The notes: generated by a model from the sequence alone, not told the origin. A DNA stretch of 64,000 nt from Molanna angustata (GCA_963576475.1 OY754975.1:19842646-19906645), one strand, 5' to 3'. Positions 1-11,425 are shown, counted from the first letter of the stretch. Made by a program: numbers and translations.

Positions 1-444
1 TATTACGTATTACAAATTTAATGTAGTTATGGTTTTTCTTACAAATTAACGTTGATACACCATGACTGATGTTTTTTTTTCTAAGAAAGATTCGTGTTTG
101 ATATTATTTTATCGTTATAACAACATTTACAAAACTCAACTCACCGATGTACGATCTGACAGATTTATCAATTTGAATAACGTACCTATATGTGTGAATT
201 GTGTCATTATAACTTCTTCGCCAGCATATTTTATATTCGTTTGTATATTTGTACGGCGTATTCCCGGTAAAGTGTTTATTTATTTTATTTATTCAAAACT
301 GTAAGACTATTTCAGCATTTACATTTGGTGGAGTGTGAAAGTGACCGTTACACCCACAAACTGTGAAAAACATTATTATTATTATTATTCTACTTATTAC
401 AGATAATATTATTACTTAATGCGAGTAAGAATATAAGACTAGAC
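1..444. other. AT-rich flank, no gene seen
   Basis: I see no gene. A short (ATT)n run lies near 373-391. The only open frame (80 codons from 62) has no recognisable domain and a composition typical of random AT-rich sequence. Confidence 0.5.
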
Positions 445-1140
445 TTAAGAGGGGGACTGCTGCCAACGTAGCTATTTTTCAATTTGATATACCATCATTA
501 TTTCTTATCAAATCGTTTTAAAAAAAAAAATTAGATAGTTTGTGTAGGTATTAATAAAGAAAAAGATATCTTTACTTTTTTTGATGATTTTCTGTATAAA
601 TTCTTGTAGAAAAATAATGGCATACCCCGATTTTCAACGTTTATCATATATTTTTTAATAAAATATAAGGCGTAGTTCAACATATTTTTTTTAAATTAAA
701 GAAGACTAAAATATCTAGAAAAATATGATATCACGTTACATTAATGCTTCAGATTTAGTAAATAAACCTAAAAACATTTATTTTCCATTCAGCGCCATTG
801 GGAAATAAAAGTTTTTTTGGTTTATTAACTTAACTTGATGCATTAATGCGACGTTACATCATATTGTTCAAGATATTTTGATCTTATTTAATTATAAAAA
901 AAATATATTGCTCTATACCTTATAGTTTTTTTAGAAATTTAAGATAAATGTTAAAAATCGGGGTATGCTTATTATTTTCCTACAAGAATATATACAGAAC
1001 GTAATTAAAAAGTAAAGGTATATTTTTCTTCATTAATATCCAAACTAACTAAGTTATTTTTTTCAAAATGATTCGTTTTGTAGAAATGATGCAATTTCAA
1101 ATTGAAAAAATAGATACGTTGGTAGCAGTCGCCCTCTTAA
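445..1140. mobile_element. Palindromic TTAA-flanked MITE, family A copy 1
   Basis: A 696-bp foldback element. The left end reads TTAAGAGGGGGACTGCTGCC, and the right end is its reverse complement with few changes, ending CTCTTAA. The two arms remain complementary almost to the centre near 790 (for example a CCCCGATTTT stretch at about 626 matches an inverted copy near 956). Both ends coincide with TTAA, the target of piggyBac-type transposases, so a non-autonomous piggyBac-like MITE is the best guess. There is no coding capacity. Other copies lie at 38683-39375 and from 63659. Confidence 0.75.
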
Positions 1141-1250
1141 CTTTAGATTATAGCGGTAATCCCTTAATAATCCCTTACAATAATCCCTTACAAGGCATGC
1201 AAATTCAAATTGAAAAAATAGGTACGTTGGCAGCAGTCACCCTCTTAAAT
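1141..1250. repeat. Duplicated right end of MITE family A
   Basis: The last 47 bp of the preceding MITE recur at 1201-1247, again ending in CTCTTAA. They are separated from it by short repeats of the type AATCCCTTA (about 1157-1191). A TATAGCGG motif follows both ends (near 1151 and 1250), so flank and terminus were duplicated together. Confidence 0.65.
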
Positions 1251-1457
1251 ATAGCGGCTATTATGTTAAATACAACAGATTATGATGAAACTTAGGTAAT
1301 AACATTTGGTTTTCTAGAGCAAAGAAGTCTACGTACAAAATATTTGATCTATTTATAAATTGCATTGAAAATAATATATTATGAAACATTTATTTATTGC
1401 CCGTAGACAATATTCAATTTAACACTTATATAAACTAAATACATAGTTGTATTTTAT

Positions 1458-1640
1458 TGACGAATTTTTAACATCTTAACAGAGGCGAAGTTGGAATATT
1501 GTAGGAGAACCAGGAACTTAAGGCACCTATAGGGGACCTGTCTTAGGCTGGTTTACGTGATCACTTAATGCGCTTGCGCAATGTTCACCAATTATGCCTT
1601 CTAATTGAGTTCCCCTTCAATCCAATTTTTGTTAGTTTGT
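1458..1640. mobile_element. Hairpin element family B, half copy
   Basis: Contains the family B arm: GACGAAGTTGG-like start, GTAGGAGAACC, AAGGCACCTA, GGTTTACGTGATCACTT and GCGCTTGCGCAA, followed by the AATTATGCC segment. The same string recurs in both orientations at about 20.6, 21.0, 31.8, 32.3, 33.9 and 42.9 kb. Only one arm is present here. Confidence 0.7.
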
Positions 1641-1743
1641 TGACGGGCAGTTAACTCAATGATGACATAGAATATAATAATTAAAGTTGTCGTTTACTGT
1701 TTAAAATGAATAAGAAATACCGGAATATAAAGGTATCGTAGCT

Positions 1744-1860
1744 CTTAACTTAAATGAGCCGGGTAAAAGATCTAGAGGAAGACCAAAACGCAAATGGAAA
1801 GAAGTGGTGAGGCAGGATAATATGTTAGGCAACGGAGTTTCCCCAAAGGATGCGAACTAA
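1744..1860 (+). pseudogene. Non-LTR retrotransposon RT C-terminal scrap
   Basis: A 38-codon open stretch ending in TAA contains RSRGRPKRKWKEVVRQD and then a SPKDAN segment. The RGRP-x(2-3)-W-x(2-4)-V pattern followed by an SPKDA-type motif is typical of the extreme C-terminus of RTE-like non-LTR reverse transcriptases, just after the RT domain. Nothing upstream of the scrap is readable as RT, and no 3' tail is obvious, so this is a heavily truncated relic. The exact clade is uncertain. Confidence 0.6.
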
Positions 1861-2104
1861 GGACACAAAAATCTAATATACAAATAAGCATAAGAAAAAT
1901 CTTACGAAGTGAGAAAAAGCGCATTTGAAAAATACACAAAAAATCTTATTTAGTAAAGACAACAAAAGCGAATTCAATAGATATAAAAAAATCAATATAT
2001 ATAAAAAAAACTATGTTACTGAGGACAATATTTAAAAATAAACAAAAAATTAAGTGAGTCCGTGAATCAGTAAAGTCCAGATTATCGAATTTTGTCCTAC
2101 TTTC

Positions 2105-2175
2105 TAATCTGGTTGATTGTAAGAAATTGCCTTATGGGAATAAGCCCGCCAGTATGCATTATTTTATTTATTAAT
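2105..2175 (+). repeat. SINE/LINE 3'-tail fragment (AAATTGCC...AAGCCCGCC)
   Basis: AAGAAATTGCCTTATGGGAA followed by TAAGCCCGCC is a recurring tail motif in this window. It also occurs near 26341, 32220 and 51708 (reverse) and 30815 (reverse). It is followed by a TTTATTTATTAA-rich stretch. Confidence 0.55.
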
Positions 2176-3339
2176 TACAAAAAACATATTAAACATAGCG
2201 CAAAATAAATTAAAATACTTTATAATTTAACTTTCTTCAAAAAGATGTATAGGTACTCGTTTTTACTATGTAAAAAATAAGCAAATTAATAAATAAATAA
2301 ATAAGTTAAAACATATACCTATAAATAAATCTATAAACAAATGAATAAATGAACAAACAAATAAATAAAGAAAACAAAATCAGATATAAGTTTTGTGTAT
2401 AAAAAAGTAAATAATTATTCTGTTTTTTGTTTATTTCATAGAGAATGTGCTTTATTTTGTTTATTTTATAAGACTGTGTTTGTCCCTTTAATAAATAAAA
2501 AAATATTATGATTGAAAATCTGACTAGTTCAATAAAACAAAAGAGGATTGGAGAGGAAAAGGATACAAGGAGAGAAAAATTGTTTCAGATAAACAATATG
2601 CCAAAGTTATAACGCTTTTTGTTCTTAATTTAGACTTTAATTAGAAGCATTTTGCATCTTATCATATATGTACCTAGTTATCTAGATACAAGATACTAGT
2701 CTTTCTGAAATTACCTTTGGATAATGCATACAAACACATAGATGAGTTATAAAAGTTGATGATTGTTAATGAAACAGTGGGTTTCGGTATTGGTGAAAGG
2801 TTCGAGTTAATTAGAAGCCAGATCTGTAGACCTATCAACCTATATATACATAGGTATCTTCGTAGAGTTTCATACTAAACAAACACAAACTTTTCCATTT
2901 GATTAATCTTTAACACGAGGAGTTCTCAATCTTCAGCCTTCTAATAAATTTTATCGTTTTTGAATTGTCAATAATTATTAAGTTAAATTGCGATCTACGG
3001 TATTAGTTCGATCTCTCTTACCTTTGTTCATGTTTTGGGCTATCATCCATCATTCAGCTATAAGCCCTTGATTTTTTACTAACAAAAATTTACCTAGCAT
3101 ATGTACATAGCATTCCCAGTGTCGTTTATCTTATTTATTTATTTACAAAATATACGGCGTAAGCCATTTACTTGTTACAATATACACTTACAATAATTAA
3201 TTACACACAAAGATGAAATATAGAAATAAATAAAAATATAGACATTGATGAAATATAAAAATATAAAATATAGATTCAGATAAAATATAAATATATAGAT
3301 TTAGATAAAAACACATATTAAGATAAAAATGGACAAAAA
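2176..3339. other. Gene-free AT-rich stretch
   Basis: No coding region recognised. It holds an (AAATA/AAAC)-rich simple region at about 2285-2375 and a TTTATTTATTTACAAAATA tail-like motif near 3131. Diffuse ATATAGA/AAATATA repeats occur at 3215-3330. Confidence 0.5.
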
Positions 3340-3432
3340 ATCAAAAAACACATCAGCAACGACGAGGTACTAAGTAGGGTTGGAGAGACAAGGCAAATTA
3401 TGTAAAGAATTGCCCAACAGAGAACAACTTGG
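3340..3432 (+). pseudogene. Non-LTR RT fragment, left half (split by LTR element)
   Basis: The reading contains HISNDEVLSRVGETRQIM, one in-frame stop, and RIAQQRTTW, ending in TTGG. The frame continues at 18088 as IGHNIRHPGLI after removal of the LTR element and one TTGG copy. This is the C-terminal arm of a non-LTR reverse transcriptase, in the segment where such proteins have a W-x-G-H-x(2)-R-H motif. The stop codon and 5' truncation show it was already dead before the LTR element landed. Confidence 0.75.
3429..3432. repeat. Target-site duplication TTGG (left)
   Basis: TTGG immediately precedes the TG of the left LTR and is repeated exactly at 18084-18087. A 4-bp duplication is usual for Ty3/gypsy-type integrases. 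Confidence 0.85.
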
Positions 3433-5262
3433 TGTCGCGTGTCGAAAATCACACGACAAAGGTTCTGAGCGAAGCCAGGTATTTTTGCTAAGGAATGAAT
3501 AAGTTTAGTACATGTCTCATGTCAAAAAGAACACCACAATTTGTTTTGAACAAATCCGCGTATTTCTACTAAGAACTAGGTAAGTTTTCATACAAATTGG
3601 CATGATGATGATGATTAGTTTGTGACGTCACGATCGAAGTCGAGTGGGGATATGCTATACTTTTTTTTCACTTCTCTAAAAGTTTATACTTGATACTCCC
3701 TCTAGTAAATAAACAGTGTTGCTATCTCCTTCCCTCAGTATAATCGCGTATGTTGTCATCCTTCTCTGTTTACATATAGCCGAATACGTGTCAACTACAT
3801 AAGACAATTATCTATTATGTATGACGTCTTTTTAGGGTGTCCACACTATTACTCAATCTTCGCCTAGTGGAACGTATAGTTGAAAAATTCCTTTTTAAAG
3901 AAAAAGTTTTATAAGTATAGAATATTATTTCAGTGTTATATATTTCCAAATGGTTGGATTCACATTGTTAAGTTTTTGTTGAAGTGTGAGGTGATACATA
4001 GCAGAAGTAAAAATAAAATTAAATATAGTATTTGGAAGAAGATCTTGTATGAGGAAAGAATTATGGTTGATATTGAAATACACTATTATTAATTACTGGT
4101 TTTCCTAGCATCATTGATTTTGGGTAAAGAATTAGTTGGTTAAGTATAAAGAAAAGGTAGAATTGAGGATAAGTTCATTTTATTGACTCACGTTTTTATA
4201 TAACTTTTTTAATAAACTTCCCTATCCTAATGAAAAGTTATAATAATAGCATTGAAAGACTTGTGAGTTGAGTATGAAGTTTTCCGAAATCTTAGTAAGT
4301 TAGGAGAGTTAGGAAATGTTTTTATTCCTTTCTATTTTCATGCGTATAGGCAACGAATTCATCATTGAACAATCTTGGGTTTTTCATTTTTGTTAAATAA
4401 TGGTCACCAAAATTTACTTTCGTAAAAATAATTATTAAAAATCCTAAAAAGATGATCTGGCTACACCCTTATATACTAAGTAAATAAGCCGCGTTGACTG
4501 GCTTATGTACCTACAATTAGCGAGCGAACTCCAAGTTGAAAGATTCAGGCGGGTCGGCAGTAATTGTGCCGCCTAAACCTATAACATCTATCTTTGAAAA
4601 TTCGTAGCGTCTCTAATTTAGGCGTTAGAACAGTTTCGTTTTCAATCTCAGAATCATGTAGGGATTGTGGATGTTTTGTGATTTAAGGAAAAAATAATAT
4701 TTTTTTTTTTCATACGATTCCATTGATTTAGCGCTCCGAAAATCCGCGAAATAACCTTCTCTAGGAGCGTATTCAGAGGGACTGAAAGCCTCTCTGACTT
4801 ACGCACACACTCACAGATTGCTAATACCGAACTTATAAATATGACTACTCACGAAGCAGTAAGTCAGTTTTTATTTTCATTCTCAAAGTAAATTCTTTAA
4901 AAAAAAAACTTGTCTTTGCAAACGAATTATCACGTGAGTCTCGCATATAAAACATTTTCCCCGGTTTCGGACGCCGGATTTTATTTATTTTTTTATAAGA
5001 AAGAATAATAGAGTTTTTTTTTAACAAGGCGATTAGATATTTTTTTTTTTAAGAAAAATGTGCAAATTTAAATAAGGATGTATCAGATCTCTGCATTGTA
5101 TTTAATAATGTTCTTTTATTTTTTTTTTTAAAAAATTAAAATTCGTTTTTCATTAAAATTGTCGAACTATCTTTTCGGTATTTAGAAGCGTTGATTTTGG
5201 CTAAAAGAAAAGGAATGGAAGGAATTAAGTCTTTAACGTTGCAAAGTATAAAACAGAAAAGA

Positions 5263-6525
5263 ACAAGTAAGCGGAAGCCGCTTGAAAGAGCTAATTATTC
5301 AATTATACTCTGGCTTGAGTTCCAGACAGTCTAAGCATCGTCAAGAAATATAAATTGGATTTCGCGCCAAAAAGACAAGTAAGCGGAAGCCGCTTGAAAG
5401 AGCTAATTATTCAATTATATACTCTGGCTTGAGTTCCAGACAGTCTAAGCATCGTCAAGAAATATAAATTGGATTTCGCGCCAAAAAGACAAGTAAGCGG
5501 AAGCCGCTTGAAAGAGCTAATTATTCAATTATATACGCTGGCTTGAGTTCCAGACAGTTTTAAGCATCGTCAAGGAAATATAAATTGGATTTCGCGCCAA
5601 AAAGACAAGTAAGCGGAAGCCGCTTGAAAGAGCTAATTATTCAATTATATACACTGACTTGAGTTCCCGACAGTTTTAAGCATCGTCAAGAAATATAAAT
5701 TGGATTTCGCGCCAAAAAGACAAGTAAGCGAAAGCCGCTTGAAAGAGCTAATTATTCAATTATATACACTGACTTGAGTTCCCGACAGTTTTAAGCATCG
5801 TCAAGAAATATAAATTGGAATTCGCGCCAAAAAGACAAGTAAGCGAAAGCCGCTTGAAAGAGCTAATTATTCAATTATATACACTGACTTGAGTTCCCGA
5901 CAGTTTTAAGCATCGTCAAGAAATATAAATTGGAATTCGCGCCAAAAGACAAGTAAGCGGAAGCCGTTTGAAAGAGCTAATTATTCAATTATATACACTG
6001 ATTTGAGTTCCAGACAGTTTAAGCATCGTCAAGATATATATATTAAATTTCGCGCCAAAAAGAACAAGTAAGCGGGAGCCGCTTAAAAAAGCAAATTATT
6101 CAATTATATACACTGATTTGAGTTCCAGACAGTTTTAAGCATCGTCAAGAAATATTTATTAAACTTCGCGCCAAAAAGAACAAGTAAGCGGGAGCCGCTT
6201 AAAAAAGCAAATTATTCAATTATATACACTGACTTGAGTTCCAGACAGTTTTAAGCATCGTCAAGAAATATAAATTGGATTTCGCGCCAAAAAGACAAGT
6301 AAGCGGAAGCCGCTTGAAAGAGCTAATTATTCAATTATATACACTGACTTGAGTTCCAGACAGTTTTAAGCATCGTCAAGAAATATAAATGGGATTTCGC
6401 GCCAAAAAGAACAAGTAAGCGGAAGCCGCTTGAAAGAGCCGATTATTCAAGTTATATACTCTGGTTTGAGTTCTAGACAAGCTAACATCGTCAAAAGAAA
6501 TATATAAATATAACCTTCGCGCCGA
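5263..6525. repeat. 115-bp tandem array inside 5' LTR (~11 units)
   Basis: ACAAGTAAGCGG-type starts occur at 5263, 5375, 5489, 5605, 5720, 5835, 5949, 6064, 6180, 6295 and 6411, a period of 112-116 bp. Each unit holds an AAGCGG-aag-CCGCTT hairpin, an AATTATTCAATTATAT block, a TTGAGTTCCAGACAG block, an AGCATCGTCAAG block and, in most units, TTTCGCGCC. The last unit decays after about 6480. Some hairpin changes give wobble pairs (CCGTTT), others give mismatches (AAGCGA). Confidence 0.9.
5360..5368. promoter_or_regulatory. E2F-like motif TTTCGCGCC (first of a tandem set)
   Basis: TTTCGCGCC fits the E2F consensus TTTSGCGCS. Exact copies recur about every 115 bp at roughly 5474, 5590, 5705, 6048, 6280 and 6395, with one more near 6935 outside the array. 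Variant units read ATTCGCGCC or CTTCGCGCC. Function is inferred from the motif only. Confidence 0.4.
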
Positions 6526-8087
6526 GAGGCAGATTAGCTGAAGCTGCTTGAGAAAGAAAGACCGGCTGTTCGGCAATGTATATGTGCGAGCTTGATTTCC
6601 AAACCAGATAAAGTACACATGGAAACATTTCATAATATTTTCCCGCGTAAAATGTTGAACTATCACCTTATAGATTAAGGTATATATATATATATATTTT
6701 GCCGCCCAGTGGATTTAAAGCAAACTAAGACCGCATCCTTTGATTGATCAGGAACGTTTAAAGACTAAAGACTGTGATTATCAATGATTTCGTTGTATAA
6801 TCAAAAATAAATCGGAGTAAGGAATTGATGCTATTACTGATAGGAAGACATTTATTCGAAAATACTGGGTTGTGAGATTTTTATGGCCTTTAAGAAAAGA
6901 TTTTAAATAAATACATACAATTTTAATAGTAATTTCGCGCCTTGTGAATCTGGACGTTTTAGAAAGATCCCATGTAGGTCGAGTGTAAAAAGTTAATTGT
7001 GATAAGTGGTCTAAAATAAAAGTTGTGTACTGGTGGAATCGCATTAAAGGATTATCTTAAAATTGTGTGATAGTCAGAGATAGGTCGTAAGCACCGTTTC
7101 TCTGATTAATTCACATGACAGGTCCAGTCTGAAATTTGCTAAGGTAAAAGACAGAATCTATATTGTTTTACATATAACGACGTTTACTTTTTTCGTGAGG
7201 AGGGTCCAGTTCTTGAAGAAGCTAAATTATTTTGCAGCCATAAGTGAAACTTTTGTCGACTTAATTTTTTTTTTGAGATTTGAATTGATTGTTTTTACTT
7301 ATTTTTGGAAGACTACATTTGTCCCACTTATATATATTTTGATTCTGAACGAACCACAGATATAAATCAACCCTTTTGTTGTTCCTTAAGGTTGAAATGA
7401 AGCCAAGCCAAAACACCTTAAAATTCCAAATTTGAGAATCTATTTATTGTTCCTTCTGATAGTATTTGTGTACCTTGTTCAATATTTTGATTTCACGATG
7501 TATATGCATGTATATGGAGTTTGTATATATGTATAGATGATTACAATTATAATATATTTTTGTTTACCTGTCGAGAGAGTATGTAATTGCTCCACAGGCA
7601 TTAAAAAAAAAATAGAAAGGCAAATTCAATTTTCTTATATGAATGTGTCTATACATATATGTGTATAGGTTCCTTAAACCGCCTTGTACATAGGTAATTT
7701 TTTTCCAAATATTATAAACCAGAAGTAAATTGTCACCTCCATACCTTAAGTAACAGGGTCATTCAAGTTGATATGATTTGAATTGTTTCATACAACAAAT
7801 TATCTAAATTGTGGGAAGGTTTATACCTTTACTGGGTACATTAAATTCTTTTATTCAATTGAGACCTATAGTTGTTAAACTTTGGGGAATCAATATATAA
7901 TTATTTTATAGTTAATGATTGGTTTATTTTTGTTAAATCAATTCCGTTCTGTTCTTTTCCTTCTCATACATATTGGTACCTTTTCTTCAAATAAATACAT
8001 ATAGTTTTTTTTTTTATTTTTTAACTTAATTTTTTTTTTCTTCCATACTGATGATTTGCTAATTGTTGTTGAACCATTTACCGAAGG

Positions 8088-8400
8088 GAAGGGGTTTATT
8101 TTGAATAAGATAACTCTATCTTGGCCTTAAATTTTAAAATTAATCGATTTTACTTTCTTGCAACCTTTTTTCTTATTATAATTAAAGATAATTTTATACC
8201 TAACTCACAAAGTAAATTTTGATTGTTGTTTTCTTTTTATTTCAAAGGAGGGGTTTTTATTTAAATAAGATACTTCTATCTTGGTTTTCTTTTAATTTTA
8301 ATTTGTTCAAATTTCCTTTTTTCTTGCAACCTCTTCTTCTTTTAATTAAATATAAATTTCATATTTAAATCTCAGAGTAAATTTGATTGTTGTTTTTTTT
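8088..8400. repeat. Two-copy ~155-bp tandem repeat inside 5' LTR
   Basis: Both copies carry a GGGTTT(T)TATTT start, AATAAGATA-x-CT-CTATCTTGG, a TTTCTTGCAACC block and a GTAAATTTGATTGTTG-like end. The corresponding stretch of the right LTR is about 17145-17460. Confidence 0.7.
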
Positions 8401-9029
8401 TTTTTGTTTTTAATTCAAAAATTCTTTTATCTATATATCATCCGGATCTCGGTCATCTTGATCTGGTGTACCTTTCTTTGAAGTAAAAAATACATATATG
8501 TGTCTAGCTTTTAAATTATAATTAGAATTCTATTTTGAATAATTTTCCTTGATTTATTTTATCTTGTTGTTGTTCCCTTGTTGTTTTCTGTTTTTCTTTT
8601 CTTGTTTTATTGTCTGAATAAATGCAGAGATCTATACAAAGCATTTGAGTTTCTTTTATATTTTTTTTTAATAATTAATTCACAAATGATTTTTACTCCA
8701 TTTTCAAATATGGACCTATTCAAAGGGTAATAAGTTTTTTTTTTTAAAATATATACATATAGTAATTATTTTGACAAATAATTACGCAGTCACCTTACGT
8801 ATGTAAGGCTCATTCATCCGAATCCTGGACTGTAAATGAGAGACGGCGTATGGTAAGTTTGGACATCTACGCAGGGGAGAGTTCTCATCAGTCATCAAAT
8901 TTAATGTACTTTATTATTTAATTAATTTTTTTTTACTTTATTTTTAAAACCTTTAACTTGTGACATCCGCCCCGGGCAAATTTAAAACAAAGCAAGATTT
9001 ATCTTAGCTTAAAAATTAGGATGTGACAG

Positions 9030-9150
9030 TTAAAATGGCTGACCCAACGTTGGGCCCCTGAATGAATTGACTGTTGTAATTTACTCGAGCATTAAATAGC
9101 TGACCAAAAAGTTGGTTTTGGACTGAGTTGACTGTCGAATTTGGCTCAAA
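9030..9150 (+). repeat. Two-copy ~65-bp leader repeat
   Basis: TTAAAATGGCTGACC...GAATTGACTGT is followed by a diverged second copy, TTAAATAGCTGACC...GAGTTGACTGT. Each copy carries its own inverted repeat (CCCAACGTTGGG; CCAAAAAGTTGGTTTTGG). Confidence 0.6.
9036..9053 (+). promoter_or_regulatory. Candidate primer-binding site and adjoining palindrome
   Basis: TGGCTGACCCAACG starts 7 bp after the left LTR, and TGG is the expected complement of a tRNA CCA end. It runs straight into the perfect 12-bp palindrome CCCAACGTTGGG. I cannot assign the primer tRNA. Confidence 0.4.
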
Positions 9151-10529
9151 TATTTATTTGAGTTCATTTCTATATAAATTCTAACCTTTTCTTGTTAAGG
9201 GAAGAAAATTTTAATCATCGATTGCTTGGTGTTGATCTCTGTTATTTACTGATTTAATTACCTTTAAATACATTACTACTTTTCGATACTCAATTTGGAA
9301 GGTGTTTGGCTTAAGTCTGTGGTTCCTTCAAATTACACTGTGTTATTATTATTATTATTATTTTTATGTACTGTATTTGTGTTGTGCAATTGTCTTGTAT
9401 TTTTTTTTTCAGTTTTGGCTTGGTTTCCTTGTGTTTTGACAGTGAGTAATACCACTGAAAGAATATTTTGGCAATTTTTACAGTTAACTTAATTTTTTAT
9501 TTTTATGTGTGAAGAATTTTATTGGAATTTAATATGAATTCTTTATTGCATACTCCCGTCGAAGGTATAGAAGCAAATAAATGCAGTAACCTTCGTAATT
9601 CATTGCGTTTTTGTCAAATTGTTACAAAAAGAGTTTAAAATCCGTTACGCGTGCAAGCGGGAAAACATTTATAGTTAAAATGATAATATTGCATCTTCAA
9701 AAGAGATAATTGTTGATATTAAAAGGGGAAATTGTCGTAATGTAAAGGAGGTGTCGGAGAATCGAATTATCACAAAAATTGTAGGCGAACTGTCCCAGTT
9801 TCGTACCAACCGCTTCCTTTTTCTTAGTTCCGTTTGTTCCCGCCTGTTGAATTTGGTCATGTGACCGCTGGTGAGCCGTGTTAATGTATCAAGTAACCTT
9901 GGATGTCTGGGTGACGTAAATTGTAGTTCGATATAGATCTGTATAGATCCATCGGTTTAATCGGGTGAATTATTTGAGTTGCTTTATTTTAATTATTAGT
10001 GCGTAACATCGGACGTTGAATTAATAAATAGCATATTGAATATTGTCCTTTAATTATTGTGTTAGGTACCAGTAACTGATTTAACAAATGAATTTATTTA
10101 TTTATTTGTAGTGAGTACTTGCTAGGGTACATAGACAAAGCAGTTTTATACGATTGTTTTGACAATTTAGTTGTTATAGGAATCTGTTTAATAATATAAT
10201 TTCACTTCTATAAAATTATTTATTTAATTATTTGTATACAACGTATAGGTATAGCAAGTCAGGTCGTTACAAAGGAGAATGTACCATGTTACTGATAATT
10301 GTCAGGGAGTATTATTTTTCAGCAAGACATCGTCAACATAACTGTTTGAATCCTATGTTGATAAATTGTCAGAATTACCCCCATCCTTGAGTGGAAATAC
10401 TAAGAAAGTGTTATTTTCGGCGATCGTCAGCAGTTTTGAATTGAAATCATATTGGTCATGTTGGTTGACAATTGTAAAGTTGAGATTTTGCCAATTAGAA
10501 TGCTGGAGCATATTTTCTTCCAAACTATT

Positions 10530-10650
10530 TCCTTGTTTCTTAAAATCTTGTGTATTGGAGAGGATCTCCAATAATGTTTATTTACTCCGTGATGTCGATT
10601 CTGGTTATTCGGCAAGATACCATGTTCAAGATATCCTTAAAAGTGATTAG
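10530..10650 (+). pseudogene. Possible integrase C-terminal remnant
   Basis: The last part of a 94-codon frame reads VLERISNNVYLLRDVDSG and then RYHVQDILKSD before TAG. The order hydrophobic strand, N-x-YxLRD, G, HVQD-L/I resembles the GPY/F-type tail of Ty3/gypsy or retroviral integrases. The usual GPY start is absent and the upstream codons do not look like integrase. It would be the only coding trace of a deleted pol. The alternative is chance resemblance. Confidence 0.35.
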
Positions 10651-11019
10651 ATATTTAGTGGTGTAATTGCAGATGATGGTCTAAGGTGTTTTCCTCGTCG
10701 AATCTAATTGAATTTTGAATATTGTTGTAGTGATAGTAAGACTGTGAGATTACAATAGAATGACTGTATGTTCTTGTGCACGTGATAGAATGATTTTGTA
10801 TGTAGGGTATGTCCGTCTTTTGGATTTGGTTGGGAGATCGCCTGGATTGTCGGATGTAATATACCAAGTGTTGTTTCAGTTATAAGTATGTGTTTTGTTT
10901 TGTCGATTTTTCTATAAGCATGTCTGATTTATAAACTCGATGTCATCTTTCCTCTGTTATCTTTTCAGGATAAAGCTAGAAATTTTTTTTTTTTTTTCTA
11001 TTTCATGTTTCTGTATTGT

Positions 11020-11425
11020 TACACGGAGGCGTATGTTTCGCTGGTATTTATATACATGAGGAGACATCGCTGGTTCCGTGGGTCTGTTTCCGAAAATTTT
11101 TTTTCCCATCCACATAAATTTTATGTATTATTGTTACGGGAGTGTTGATTTTGACTGATACTTATGTAAATGTCCTTAGTCGCACCGGTCCCCGTGTTAT
11201 ATATTATTTGTATATATATTTACGGTGGTGGATGGTATCTCTGGTATATATATACATGTTGATACTGTCGCCCGATCCGTGTGTTTTTATAATTGCTTAT
11301 TGTATGTATTCTTATGCGATGGCGTATAAAAATCACTGGTACATATGTACATGTTGATCTTATCGCCCGATTCGTGTTTTATAATTGTTATTTATATGAT
11401 GTGGCGGTTCTTCCGTGTAGATATT
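11020..11425 (+). repeat. Degenerate tandem repeat in LARD interior
   Basis: Three to four diverged units of roughly 110-130 bp share a GGTA-TATATACATG-like block, a GTCGCCCGATCCGTG-like block and a TTTTATAATTG stretch. The most alike pair lies at about 11240-11330 and 11338-11400. Confidence 0.5.

Larger units (their letters stand above)
3433..9028 (+). repeat. 5' LTR (5596 bp)
   Basis: Direct repeat of 12492-18083. By eye I found one substitution (A at 6106, G at 15165) plus homopolymer-length changes (T runs near 7265 and 8393-8410) that account for the 4-bp length difference. The first 28 bp form an imperfect hairpin (TGTCGCGTG paired with CACACGACA). Two internal tandem domains occur: a 115-bp array (5263-6520) and a two-copy repeat of about 155 bp (8088-8400). 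Short open frames inside have no recognisable domain. Confidence 0.85.

Noticed and set aside
1068..1295. 75-codon frame
   Set aside because: It translates the right arm of MITE A and its duplicated end.
5263..6525. CRISPR-like array (regular repeats with hairpins)
   Set aside because: The whole unit repeats with no unique spacers, the sequence is eukaryotic, and the array lies inside an LTR.
6376..7044. 96- and 87-codon minus frames duplicated in both LTRs as possible genes
   Set aside because: No recognisable domain; the first runs through the 115-bp array. Duplication merely follows from the LTR pair.
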